A stretch of 59,476 nt of DNA from a virus. Below the pieces are notes generated by a model. It saw only the letters and a program-made list of their open reading frames with translations. It did not search any database and was not told the DNA's origin. The stretch spans positions 1 through 59,476 of the IMG/VR virus record IMGVR_UViG_3300042146_000027; one strand, given 5' to 3'. Shown piece by piece: positions 47,984-56,024 of this stretch; position 1 is the stretch's first letter; every line of letters begins with the position of its first letter. The position numbers and the translations under genes are program-made.

Positions 47984-48801
47984 CTCTCCTGCAAATCTCT
48001 GAAAAGATCCGCGACCATCTGATCAAACAGAAAGCGAAAAGTCAGACAAACGATGGTTCATGTAAGTACCGCAGCGGTAATGACATGTGCGCTGTCGGTT
48101 GTTTGATCCCCGATGAAGTCTACAGCCCTGAACTTGAAGGCAAGGCTATGGGACGCGAAGAGATCATCACCGCTGTTGGCTTGTCGCTGAAAATGAAGCT
48201 CGATGTGGACACACTCGCATTGCTGAGAGCCTGGCAGAACTACCATGATTCCGTCTACGGGCAATACGTCGAAGGTGAATATAAGTTCCGCGCTAACTAT
48301 GAGCGTTGGATTCAAGAAGGTGCAGAGCCAGACCATGCTCATTCGCCGGCGGCAATGCACGAGCACCTGAAAACCCTTGAGCAGTACGACATGACTGGTG
48401 AAATCACCAAGCGTTATATCAAACAAGTTTCAGGCTATATTGCTGACCATTTGCTCAAGCAAGGCAAGCAAGCAGCCGGTGAAAACGGTTCGTGTCAGTA
48501 TCGCACCTCTGATGGTTGCATGTGTGCTGTCGGTGCGTTGATCGATCCGAAACTCTACAGCGAGGATCTCGAAGGTGTCAATCTATCGGCCCTCGGTGTT
48601 CGCTTGGCTGTAGCAAAGTCGCTTGGGGTTGGCATATCTGAGATTGACTACAACACACCGATGTATGAAATGATGCGTGCATGGCAGCGCTATCACGATT
48701 ACCGCGAGTCGACCTTCTCCAAAGAAGAAATCAGTTACAAAGCGCGTGAAATCGAACTCATGCTTGACAACAAACACAAACACCCTGACCTGAAGGATTG
48801 A
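47980..48801 (+). CDS. CxYR-MCAxGCL family protein, two modules, 273 aa
   Basis: Two tandem copies of the family module in one chain: residues about 6-88 (GSCKYRSGNDMCAVGCLIPD, RAWQNYHDS) and about 150-235 (GSCQYRTSDGCMCAVGALID, RAWQRYHDY). An internal duplication joined by a linker. In the second module one Cys of the GCL position is Ala. Function unknown. Confidence 0.65.
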   Translation: MTLLQISEKIRDHLIKQKAKSQTNDGSCKYRSGNDMCAVGCLIPDEVYSPELEGKAMGREEIITAVGLSLKMKLDVDTLALLRAWQNYHDSVYGQYVEGEYKFRANYERWIQEGAEPDHAHSPAAMHEHLKTLEQYDMTGEITKRYIKQVSGYIADHLLKQGKQAAGENGSCQYRTSDGCMCAVGALIDPKLYSEDLEGVNLSALGVRLAVAKSLGVGISEIDYNTPMYEMMRAWQRYHDYRESTFSKEEISYKAREIELMLDNKHKHPDLKD

Positions 48802-48806
48802 AAGAA

Positions 48807-49880
48807 ATGAGTGAACGTAAACTAGCGCGTTTGGTTGTGCTGGATGAAGTAATCGCGCACCCGAACGCTGATGCACTTGACATTGCCACAATCGGTGGCT
48901 GGCGTGTAGTGGCACAGAAAGGTTTGTATGTGACAGGTGATATTGCCTGTTACTTCGAAGTTGACAGCTGGATCCCGACTGAGATCGCACCTTTCCTGTC
49001 GAAAGACAAAGAGCCGAAAGTCTACGAAGGTGTTAAAGGTGAGCGTCTGCGCACCATCAAACTGCGAGGTGAGATCAGTCAAGGCTTGTTGATCCCTGTG
49101 AAAGAGTTGCCTAACGGGGACGCTATCGCTAATCAGTTGGCCGATGACCTGTTGGTAGGCACAGAAACTGACCTGACTGAAACCCTGGGCATCCTGAAAT
49201 GGGAACGCCCAGTCAACGCGAATCTTGCAGGGTTGGCCAAAGGCAACTTCCCGCAGTTCATCCGCAAGTCCGATCAGGAACGCGTACAGAACCTCAAGCG
49301 CCAGTATCAGGACGCTGTAGCTAACGCGGAAGAGTTCAACGTTACCTACAAACTTGATGGTAGCAGCTTCACAGGCTATGTCAAGAAAACTGCTGAAGGT
49401 GAGGTTGTCACTGGCGTTTGCTCGCGTAACCTGGAGCTGAAGTTTGAAGGCAATGAGGAAAATCTCTTTGTCAAGACCTTCAACAAATACAACCTTGACG
49501 ACAAACTGCGCACCTATCATACCGTGACTGGTCGTAACATTGCACTTCAAGGTGAGATGGTTGGACCTGGCATTCAGGGTAACTTCGAAGGCTTGGATGA
49601 CGTTGAGCTGTATGTCTACAACGTGTTTGACATCGATGCTCAGCAGTACATGTTGCCAGGTGAAGCACGGCATGTCTGTGATGATCTTGGCTTGCAGATG
49701 GTCCCTACGTTCAGCGTACGGATGGTATTGCCTGGTACTATCGCTGAAGTCTTGGCGCTGGCTGATGGTGACAGTGGTTTGAAAGGCAAGTTTCGCGAGG
49801 GCTTGGTGTTCAAGTCGTTGACGCGCAACTGGCAGTTCAAGGCAATTTCGAACCGTTATTTGATCAAACAGGGCGATTGA
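48807..49880 (+). CDS. RNA ligase, DraRnl (Rnl5/DRB0094) type
   Basis: 357 aa. The N-terminal OB-like domain (ARLVVLDEVIAHPNADALDI, residues 5-115) precedes the nucleotidyltransferase core, the layout of Deinococcus DraRnl. Motif I lysine in TYKLDGSS (about residue 185), motif IIIa/III in LQGEMVGPGIQ, motif IV in REGLVFKS, motif V in FKAISNRYLIK. Such ligases seal nicked RNA, often after tRNA or rRNA damage. Start ATG 48807; an in-frame TTG at 48798 is rejected. Confidence 0.88.
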   Translation: MSERKLARLVVLDEVIAHPNADALDIATIGGWRVVAQKGLYVTGDIACYFEVDSWIPTEIAPFLSKDKEPKVYEGVKGERLRTIKLRGEISQGLLIPVKELPNGDAIANQLADDLLVGTETDLTETLGILKWERPVNANLAGLAKGNFPQFIRKSDQERVQNLKRQYQDAVANAEEFNVTYKLDGSSFTGYVKKTAEGEVVTGVCSRNLELKFEGNEENLFVKTFNKYNLDDKLRTYHTVTGRNIALQGEMVGPGIQGNFEGLDDVELYVYNVFDIDAQQYMLPGEARHVCDDLGLQMVPTFSVRMVLPGTIAEVLALADGDSGLKGKFREGLVFKSLTRNWQFKAISNRYLIKQGD

Positions 49881-49892
49881 TTTGAAATAGAG

Positions 49893-49944
49893 GCTTTACT
49901 TTGTCGAATGACGTGTTAGAGTGCGCATCTCGACAAAGTAAAGC
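49893..49944 (+). promoter_or_regulatory. promoter with 15-bp inverted repeat around -10
   Basis: GCTTTACTTTGTCGA (49893-49907) and TCGACAAAGTAAAGC (49930-49944) are perfect inverted copies with a 22-nt loop. The loop holds a -10 (TAGAGT 49917-49922), and the left arm holds the -35 (TTTACT 49895-49900, 16-nt spacer). Confidence 0.65.
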
Positions 49945-49965
49945 TCAACTAACAAAGGAGACGAT

Positions 49966-50187
49966 ATGCACGGGATCTACAAAATCAAAGTTGTTAAAGT
50001 CAGTGATGGTGAGGAGTTGTTTTCGTACCACGCATGCACTCACCCTGATAAAGGTGATACCATCATCAATGATAAAGGCAACAAACTCTTGGTGTCCGAT
50101 ATCCGCCACGTCCTGAAAGAAGATCGAAACGGTGGCGGCCCTGTGTACACCGCGTTCAGTCACGTTGAAGTTCTGGTAGCGAAGTAA
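49966..50187 (+). CDS. hypothetical protein, 73 aa
   Basis: Small beta-rich protein: IYKIKVVKVSDGEELFSYHA. AAAGGAG upstream. First gene behind the inverted-repeat promoter. Unrecognised. Confidence 0.6.
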   Translation: MHGIYKIKVVKVSDGEELFSYHACTHPDKGDTIINDKGNKLLVSDIRHVLKEDRNGGGPVYTAFSHVEVLVAK

Positions 50188-50189
50188 TC

Positions 50190-50462
50190 ATGGCGCACAA
50201 GAAACTGATCAAACTCAACAGTCCACAACTGTGGTATCAAGAGCAAAAGAACGGTTTGGTTGAAGCTGTAGTGATTGAGAACTTTGGCCGTGGTCCTGCG
50301 TTCTGGCGACTCTGGGTTCCAGCTAACAGTGATAATGGCAAAGTTGTTAAAGCTATTGTCAAGCGTATGGCCAGTGACTACAATATCGACCTGCAACATT
50401 CATCGTTGCTGATGGGCAATCGCAACCCAATCAATGATCTACCTATGAAGGATGCAAAGTGA
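50190..50462 (+). CDS. hypothetical protein, 90 aa
   Basis: Basic small protein (AHKKLIKLNSPQLWYQEQKN) with an FWRLWVP segment. Two nt after the previous stop; its stop overlaps the next ATG. Unrecognised. Confidence 0.6.
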   Translation: MAHKKLIKLNSPQLWYQEQKNGLVEAVVIENFGRGPAFWRLWVPANSDNGKVVKAIVKRMASDYNIDLQHSSLLMGNRNPINDLPMKDAK

Positions 50463-50776
50463 TGGTTGAAATTCACCTGAGTTGGAGCCCGCTGCAACTG
50501 TACATGGCAATCGTAGTGCTGACTGTGACTGCGTTACTCACCCTGCACAGCTTTCGCCAGCACAAGAAGTATGTTGCACTAGCTACCCTGGTTCTCGCTG
50601 CTGTAGTGGGTCTCAGCGCGTTTGACGTAGGCACTCGCCAAGCTGATCTTGGTCGCAACAAATTCGATGTCGAAACTCCTGTTTTGACTATTGACAAAGT
50701 TGAAAGCACGCACAATACTGCGGCTTCCATCAAACAGCAATTCGAAGATTCCCTCAAACTCAAGGAAACGAAGTAA
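50462..50776 (+). CDS. membrane protein, 104 aa
   Basis: Two membrane segments: about residues 13-30 (LYMAIVVLTVTALLTL) and 37-54 (YVALATLVLAAVVGLSAF), then a soluble tail. Starts at ATG 50462, overlapping the previous stop. It directly precedes the SPFH lipoprotein (1-nt gap) and may form a complex with it. Confidence 0.65.
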   Translation: MVEIHLSWSPLQLYMAIVVLTVTALLTLHSFRQHKKYVALATLVLAAVVGLSAFDVGTRQADLGRNKFDVETPVLTIDKVESTHNTAASIKQQFEDSLKLKETK

Positions 50777-50777
50777 C

Positions 50778-51626
50778 ATGTTTAAGAAAATGATTGTTTG
50801 TGCAGTACTCGCCCTGGCAATGGTTGGTTGTGGTAAAGTGACCGTTCCGCCAGCAGCAAAAGGTAAAGTGTTGTCGGCCGCAGGCTACTCCACTGATGTC
50901 AAAGAGACTGGCAAGTACTGGCTCTGGTGGACTGAAGACATGGTGATCCTTGACACCAGTACTCAGACCATGGCCGAGGCGATCCAAGTCAAGATGGCCG
51001 ACGATTTGACCCTGAACCTGCAAGTGCGCTTCCGTACCCGCATCAACGGTAATGAGAAGGTGATCAACTCGATGTTCAACGACATCAAGCACCAGCAGTT
51101 CCAGGTGACGCTGCCGATGGTCTACGGTGTGTACGGTAAGGACATGGTCCAGACTGTATCGCGGTCTGTCTTGAGCAAGTACAAGGTGACCGAAGTTGCC
51201 AACAACTACGACAAGATCAGCAACGACCTGACCGATCAACTGCGCAAAGCGATGGCGAACAGTCCTCTGGAAGTGTCGAACATCACGATGGCGAACATCG
51301 ACTATCCTGACGTGATCGATAACGCGATCCAGAAGCGCAACGAACGTGAGATGGCGATTGAAACCGAAGCAAACAACCAGGCTGTGAAGATGGTTGAACG
51401 GGCAAACGAACTGCTGCTTGCTGCCAAAGACTACGACATCCGCATGAAGCGTGCTGAGACTGTTCGTGACGAAAACAACATCACCGCCGCGGGCATCACG
51501 CCTACTCTGCTGCAATACCGTCAGCTGGAAGTGATGGAGAAGATGGCCGAGAACAAGGCAGCGATCTTCGTACCATACGAAGCAATGGGTAGCAGCGGTC
51601 TGAGCAACCGTGTCTTCGCCAAGTAA
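50778..51626 (+). CDS. SPFH/prohibitin-like lipoprotein, 282 aa
   Basis: The signal peptide MFKKMIVCAVLALAMVGC is a lipobox (AMVGC). The mature part is an SPFH (band 7) domain: beta-rich region with DLTLNLQVRFRTRING, then the helical SNDLTDQLRKAMANSPLEVS and a long coiled coil (AIETEANNQAVKMVERANEL). SPFH proteins make membrane rings that gather or protect partner proteins. A lipid anchor instead of a membrane helix is unusual. Start ATG 50778. A strong terminator follows. Confidence 0.8.
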   Translation: MFKKMIVCAVLALAMVGCGKVTVPPAAKGKVLSAAGYSTDVKETGKYWLWWTEDMVILDTSTQTMAEAIQVKMADDLTLNLQVRFRTRINGNEKVINSMFNDIKHQQFQVTLPMVYGVYGKDMVQTVSRSVLSKYKVTEVANNYDKISNDLTDQLRKAMANSPLEVSNITMANIDYPDVIDNAIQKRNEREMAIETEANNQAVKMVERANELLLAAKDYDIRMKRAETVRDENNITAAGITPTLLQYRQLEVMEKMAENKAAIFVPYEAMGSSGLSNRVFAK

Positions 51627-51643
51627 CACCTAAGCGTCACCCG

Positions 51644-51670
51644 AAAAGCCCTCTTTGTTTGAGGGCTTTT
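51644..51670 (+). terminator. intrinsic terminator
   Basis: AAAAGCCCTC / GAGGGCTTTT, perfect 10-bp stem with loop TTTGTTT and a downstream CTTTG tail. Ends the SPFH transcript. Confidence 0.85.
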
Positions 51671-51691
51671 CTTTGTCTACTCAAAAAGAAC

Positions 51692-51720
51692 TTGCTGTAT
51701 AGACTAAGGCAGTGTAGACT
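51692..51720 (+). promoter_or_regulatory. sigma70-type promoter
   Basis: TTGCTG (51692-51697), 17-nt spacer, TAGACT (51715-51720). Drives the Prs-like/NAMPT-like pair. Confidence 0.55.
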
Positions 51721-51757
51721 TCCTGCACTATCAACATAACCCTGAGAAGTAGAACCC

Positions 51758-52588
51758 GTGATCAAGTATATTATCGGTAATGTTACCTATGACATTGAGA
51801 ACAAACAATTCCCTGCTGGTGAAGTGGGTATTGGCCTCAACAGTGAAAAGCCTTCTGGTTGGGGTCATCCTGAAGTAACCGAAGCCACTGTCATTGCGTA
51901 CCTCGCAAACAATGACGACATCATGAAGTTGCTGTTGACGGTGGATGCTTTGCGTCGTGAATACGTCGGCATCAAACTGAAAGCGCGCATCCCTTACATG
52001 CCGTACGCACGTCAAGACCGCGTCTGTAATCGTGGTGATGCTCACAGTGCAGCGGTAATGGCGGAACTTATCAACAACCTGGGGTTCGAACAAGTCGTCG
52101 TACTTGATCCACACAGCGATGTAATGTCCGCACTGATCAAAAACATCGTCGTCATCGACCAGATCGACATCTTCCGTCGCGTGCACAGCAATTGGTCGAA
52201 TATCCACATCGTCGCGCCTGATGCAGGTGCATACAAGAAGTCGGCAGCGTTCGCCAAAGCAGTCGGTGCAAAAGGTGTTATCGTCTGCAACAAAGAACGC
52301 GACATGGCTACTGGTCACATTACAAGCCTGACAATGTCTGCCGATGTAACTGGTTTGAACTTGTTCGTACTTGACGACATCTGCGACGGTGGCCGTACTT
52401 TCATCGAACTCGCCAAACTGACTACTGCCGCAAATCGCGTTGAACTTGCTGTGACACACGGTTTGTTCACTAAAGGCATCGAAGTCGTTGCTAACGAGTT
52501 TGATCGTGTGTACACTACGACTTCTTTCAAAGGCACAGTGCCCGACAATCTGCCAAACAACATGAAAGTAACTTACTATTCCTGGTAA
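51758..52588 (+). CDS. prs: Prs-like phosphoribosyl/ADPR pyrophosphokinase
   Basis: 276 aa, GTG start. A Prs-type fold: YMPYARQDRVCNRGDAHSAA (ATP site), VVVLDPHSDVMSA where Prs has DLHADQIQG, and FVLDDICDGGRTFI (PRPP loop). It is shorter and lacks the PITAK-type motif of host Prs. Alone, Prs makes PRPP; in NARP1 the relative Adps makes ADPR-PP from ADPR. The adjacent NAMPT-like gene suggests the latter but does not prove it. Confidence 0.8.
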   Translation: MIKYIIGNVTYDIENKQFPAGEVGIGLNSEKPSGWGHPEVTEATVIAYLANNDDIMKLLLTVDALRREYVGIKLKARIPYMPYARQDRVCNRGDAHSAAVMAELINNLGFEQVVVLDPHSDVMSALIKNIVVIDQIDIFRRVHSNWSNIHIVAPDAGAYKKSAAFAKAVGAKGVIVCNKERDMATGHITSLTMSADVTGLNLFVLDDICDGGRTFIELAKLTTAANRVELAVTHGLFTKGIEVVANEFDRVYTTTSFKGTVPDNLPNNMKVTYYSW

Positions 52589-52627
52589 TTGAAATCCAAA
52601 CTTCGTTAATGAAAGGAAATTGAAACA

Positions 52628-54322
52628 ATGAAACTGCAACCTCTGTCAGCGACCGACGCGTATAAACTTGGTCACCGCGCAATGATGCGCATATTCACTA
52701 CTTTCCTGTCTTCAAATTTCACCCCTCGCAGTGACCGCCTGTTCAAAGGTGGCCCACTGTTCGACAAGAAGATGGTTGTGTTTGGTGGTCAAGGTTTCGC
52801 GTCCGAATTCCTGGTTGAAGCGTTCAATGAACAGTTCTTCAACCTACCAAAAGAACAAGCTGTTGCGCGCTATCAACGTCGTTGTGACAACATGATGGGC
52901 CCTGGCGTTATCCCTGCTGACGGCTTCGCTCAACTGCATGATCTGGGCTATCTGCCGCTGCTTGTACGCGCTTTGCCAGAAGGCAGTCGCGTCAGCATGA
53001 AAGTTCCAACAATGATGATCAACAACACTCACCCTGACTTCGCCTGGTTGGTCAACTACATCGAACCGACTCTATCGAACTCGAACTGGAAATCCAGTCT
53101 CAACGCGACCATCGCCTACGAATATCGCCGCGTGTTCGAACACTTCGCTGAACTGACTGGTACGCCGAAAGAAGCGATCCAGTGGCAAGGTCACGACTTC
53201 TCTTCTCGCGGTATGTCGGGTCCTGAAGATGCTGCGCGTTCGGGTGCTGCTCACTTGCTGTCGTTCACTGGCACTGACGTTGTATCGGCTATCGACTACG
53301 TGGAAGACTACTACCACGCCGATTCCGACAACGAACTGATTGGTGGTAGTGTTCCTGCTACTGAACACAGCATCAGTTCCAGCAACATCCTGTTCCACGT
53401 TCGTGCACTGCGCGAAGAAATGCCTGGTATGACCGAAGAGCAATACCTGTTGCTCGGTGAAGTGCGTTTCCTGCTTGACTACATCACTCGCATCGTACCT
53501 ACCGGCTTTGCCAGCTACGTTGCTGACACTTACGACTACTGGGCACTGTTGATGTACGTGCTGACTGAGCCTGGTGTGTATGCTGCAATCATGGCGCGTG
53601 ATGGTCGTTTGGTCATTCGTCCTGACAGTGGTAATCCAATTCACATCATCTGCGGTTACAAACTGCACCCAACAGAGTTCGAAAATGTAACTGCGTTGTA
53701 TGCGTATCTGGAAGCATCGGGTTCGGATATCCTCGCATACGAAGCGATAAAAGTTGAAGGTAAGTACTACAACATCACCCACATCAATCAGGGCGACCTG
53801 TACGACGAGGCGATTAAACACGAGATCCCTGAACACGAAGTCAAAGGTTCTATTGAACTGCTGTGGGATATCTTCGGTGGTACTTACTCCGACAAAGGCT
53901 TCAAACAACTCGACTCCCACATCGGTCTGATCTACGGTGACAGCATCACCCTGGAACGTCAGTGGGAAATTCTGCAACGTCTGATGGATAAGGGCTTCGC
54001 AAGTGGCAATGTGGTACTCGGCATTGGCAGTTACACTTACAATTATTCAACTCGTGATACTTTTGGTAGTGCTGTTAAAGCCACAGCTACTGTCATTGAC
54101 GGTGAATTTATTGAGCTGTTCAAAGATCCGAAGACTGGTGACGCGCTCAAGAAGTCGGCTAAAGGTCTTCTGCGAGTCGAGAAAGAAGGTGATGAGTTCG
54201 TCTTGTACGACCAACAACCGATGAGCGATATCGACAACCTGGGTGCGATGGAGATTCTGTTCCACAACGGTGTTGTATCTGAAACAAGTCTGTCCGAGAT
54301 TCGTCAACGCCTGATTGACTAA
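52628..54322 (+). CDS. nicotinamide phosphoribosyltransferase-like enzyme
   Basis: 564 aa, slightly longer than human NAMPT (491). Family motifs: FSSRGMSGPEDAARSGAAHL, the catalytic His in VPATEHSI, and the substrate loop VIRPDSGNP. NAMPT joins nicotinamide to PRPP. In NARP1 the relative Namat joins nicotinamide to ADPR-PP to remake NAD+. It shares a transcript with the Prs-like gene (39-bp gap with AAAGGAA) and ends before a GC hairpin. Confidence 0.88.
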   Translation: MKLQPLSATDAYKLGHRAMMRIFTTFLSSNFTPRSDRLFKGGPLFDKKMVVFGGQGFASEFLVEAFNEQFFNLPKEQAVARYQRRCDNMMGPGVIPADGFAQLHDLGYLPLLVRALPEGSRVSMKVPTMMINNTHPDFAWLVNYIEPTLSNSNWKSSLNATIAYEYRRVFEHFAELTGTPKEAIQWQGHDFSSRGMSGPEDAARSGAAHLLSFTGTDVVSAIDYVEDYYHADSDNELIGGSVPATEHSISSSNILFHVRALREEMPGMTEEQYLLLGEVRFLLDYITRIVPTGFASYVADTYDYWALLMYVLTEPGVYAAIMARDGRLVIRPDSGNPIHIICGYKLHPTEFENVTALYAYLEASGSDILAYEAIKVEGKYYNITHINQGDLYDEAIKHEIPEHEVKGSIELLWDIFGGTYSDKGFKQLDSHIGLIYGDSITLERQWEILQRLMDKGFASGNVVLGIGSYTYNYSTRDTFGSAVKATATVIDGEFIELFKDPKTGDALKKSAKGLLRVEKEGDEFVLYDQQPMSDIDNLGAMEILFHNGVVSETSLSEIRQRLID

Positions 54323-54338
54323 TATCAACTAACTGAAT

Positions 54339-54358
54339 AAGGGGTCGCAAGGCCCCTT
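54339..54358 (+). terminator. hairpin terminator with GCAA tetraloop
   Basis: AAGGGGTC / GGCCCCTT (one G-U pair) with a GNRA-type GCAA loop, followed by TTTA. Ends the NAD pair. It resembles the promoter-spacer hairpins at 45475 and 45744, but its -35 is poor. Confidence 0.6.
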
Positions 54359-54382
54359 TACCACATACAAGGAATACTAACC

Positions 54383-54838
54383 ATGGCACGTAAGAAGCTG
54401 CTTAACCTCGTTCAGACTTTCCTGACCGAGTATCCACGCGAAGGTTGTGTCGCTATCACACAAGACGGCGACGGCGGCATTTACTACTGGCGCAAAACTC
54501 CAAAGTTCAACGATGATTCTGATCAGTGGACTTCCGGTCGCAGTTCATCGTCAACCGCCGACGCTTTATGTCAAGGTGTTTACCACCCGTCTAAACCTGG
54601 AAGTTCTGATCCGCTTGAACTTGAAGCCTCGATTGACTATGACACTGCAATCATCACCCGTGACATGTTTGATGAAGCTACGATCAAGCCTAAAGGTGAC
54701 CTGCGTGAATGGCGTGATCGCATTATCGAGATCCGCGAACTGCAAGAAAGCCTCAAGGCTGAGATGCAGGCTCTGGTCAAGAGCATCGAACTCGAAGGTT
54801 TCAAGATCGACGTTGGTTCACTTCCAAGGACTCGGTAA
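54383..54838 (+). CDS. hypothetical protein, 151 aa
   Basis: Soluble protein with a basic N-terminus, a Ser-rich middle (SGRSSSSTAD) and a C-terminal coiled coil (EWRDRIIEIRELQESLKAEM). Ends 5 nt before the SLOG gene. Unrecognised. Confidence 0.6.
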   Translation: MARKKLLNLVQTFLTEYPREGCVAITQDGDGGIYYWRKTPKFNDDSDQWTSGRSSSSTADALCQGVYHPSKPGSSDPLELEASIDYDTAIITRDMFDEATIKPKGDLREWRDRIIEIRELQESLKAEMQALVKSIELEGFKIDVGSLPRTR

Positions 54839-54843
54839 CCATT

Positions 54844-55413
54844 ATGAAACACATCTACTACACGGGCGTTGGCTCACGCGGGACGCCAAAGACCCAATGT
54901 GAAGTCCTCAAAGCCCTTGGCAGTCGTCTCGCACACGCGCACTACACACTGCGTTCGGGTGGCGCTGAAGGGGCTGATACAGCGTTTGAGGACGGTGCAA
55001 AGCAATATCTGATCCGTAGTCCGAAACAGTTCTACGACATCTACCTGCCGTGGGATGGCTTTGAAGGTCGAAAGAAGGGTTTGAATTATACAGTCCCTGA
55101 ACAAGTCCCTGCGGTGATTTGGGAAAAGGCGGTTCAGATCGCTAAGAGTGTGCACCCCGATTGGAATGCATGTTCGAAAGGTGCTAGAACCCTACACACA
55201 CGTAATGTGTTTCAGGTGCTTGGTCATTCACTTGACGACCCATCGAAGTTCCTTATATGCTGGGCGCCGGTTGATCGTAAAGGCGTTCCTGAAGGTGGTA
55301 CCGCCACTGCATGGAGAATCGCCAAAGAACATAACGTTCGCTGCTTCAACATCAACACAACGTTTGATCTTTTCGAACTTAGTGATTTCCTACTTGACTT
55401 GAAGGTTGCATAA
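54844..55413 (+). CDS. SLOG (DprA/LOG-like) nucleotide-binding protein, 189 aa
   Basis: Rossmann-like SLOG fold: YYTGVGSRGTP, then LRSGGAEGADTAFE (the GGA loop), then KFLICWAPVDRKGVPEGGTA near the C-terminus (GGT loop). SLOG domains bind nucleotides and ADPR-like signals and appear in defence sensors, but T4-like phages also carry stand-alone versions of unknown role. It lies next to the NAD pair. The stop overlaps the next ATG. Confidence 0.8.
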   Translation: MKHIYYTGVGSRGTPKTQCEVLKALGSRLAHAHYTLRSGGAEGADTAFEDGAKQYLIRSPKQFYDIYLPWDGFEGRKKGLNYTVPEQVPAVIWEKAVQIAKSVHPDWNACSKGARTLHTRNVFQVLGHSLDDPSKFLICWAPVDRKGVPEGGTATAWRIAKEHNVRCFNINTTFDLFELSDFLLDLKVA

Positions 55414-56012
55414 TGCGTACAAACGACTACTTCACAACTAAAGACATGCAAGCTCACGGCTCAGAGATCTGGAGTCGAGTGCGTGCGAAACTGCGCGCAG
55501 AAGGTCACACGATTGTTGATGGTTATGGCGTGTACAGTCATGCTATAAATGACCGGCACTACATTTACCTTAGTCAAAATGGCAGCCTGGTCCATACTAA
55601 GGAAAAGCCTAAAGGCCTTCAAATGGACATCGCCAAGTTCCTGGGTCTCGGCAAGTTCAAAGCATTGAAGATCAAAACTGGTAATGACAAAGACGTCATC
55701 CGACAAGCGTTTCAGCACTTGGTCAACCTTGGCTTCAGTGATCGAAATCTAGGTTCAATCATTCACACCTTCAACGGCCCTTTGTATGGACTCATCGGTG
55801 ACACTGATGGTGTTATCTATTCCATCCAAACTCAAAACGCGTTTGATGATAAGTTCAGTAGCGTCGATGAAATCATCTTTGATGTCGAAGTCAAGACCGT
55901 TGTGTCGAACTTCAGACCTAAACGTAAACAGATCAACTTGTTTGGTTATGATGTACATGAAGACATCTTCATGCAGTTCCTGAAAGACAACGCAATAAAA
56001 AGCGCGACCTAA
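55413..56012 (+). CDS. hypothetical protein, 199 aa
   Basis: Soluble protein (MRTNDYFTTKDMQAHGSEIW...) with a Gly/Tyr-rich strand region and a basic C-terminus (RPKRKQINLFGYD). Start overlaps the SLOG stop. It ends in the terminator shared with the convergent tape measure gene. Unrecognised. Confidence 0.6.
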   Translation: MRTNDYFTTKDMQAHGSEIWSRVRAKLRAEGHTIVDGYGVYSHAINDRHYIYLSQNGSLVHTKEKPKGLQMDIAKFLGLGKFKALKIKTGNDKDVIRQAFQHLVNLGFSDRNLGSIIHTFNGPLYGLIGDTDGVIYSIQTQNAFDDKFSSVDEIIFDVEVKTVVSNFRPKRKQINLFGYDVHEDIFMQFLKDNAIKSAT

Positions 56013-56022
56013 GCCGCGCTTT
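55999..56022. terminator. bidirectional intrinsic terminator
   Basis: AAAGCGCG / CGCGCTTT, perfect 8-bp stem with an 8-nt loop. It sits between convergent genes and overlaps the end of the + strand gene. Confidence 0.8.
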
Positions 56023-56024
56023 GT

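Noticed and set aside
54331-54364. A third UUCG-type promoter-hairpin after the NAMPT-like gene
   Set aside because: The hairpin is real, but the -35 equivalent (TGAATA) is poor and the spacing off, so I list it only as a terminator.
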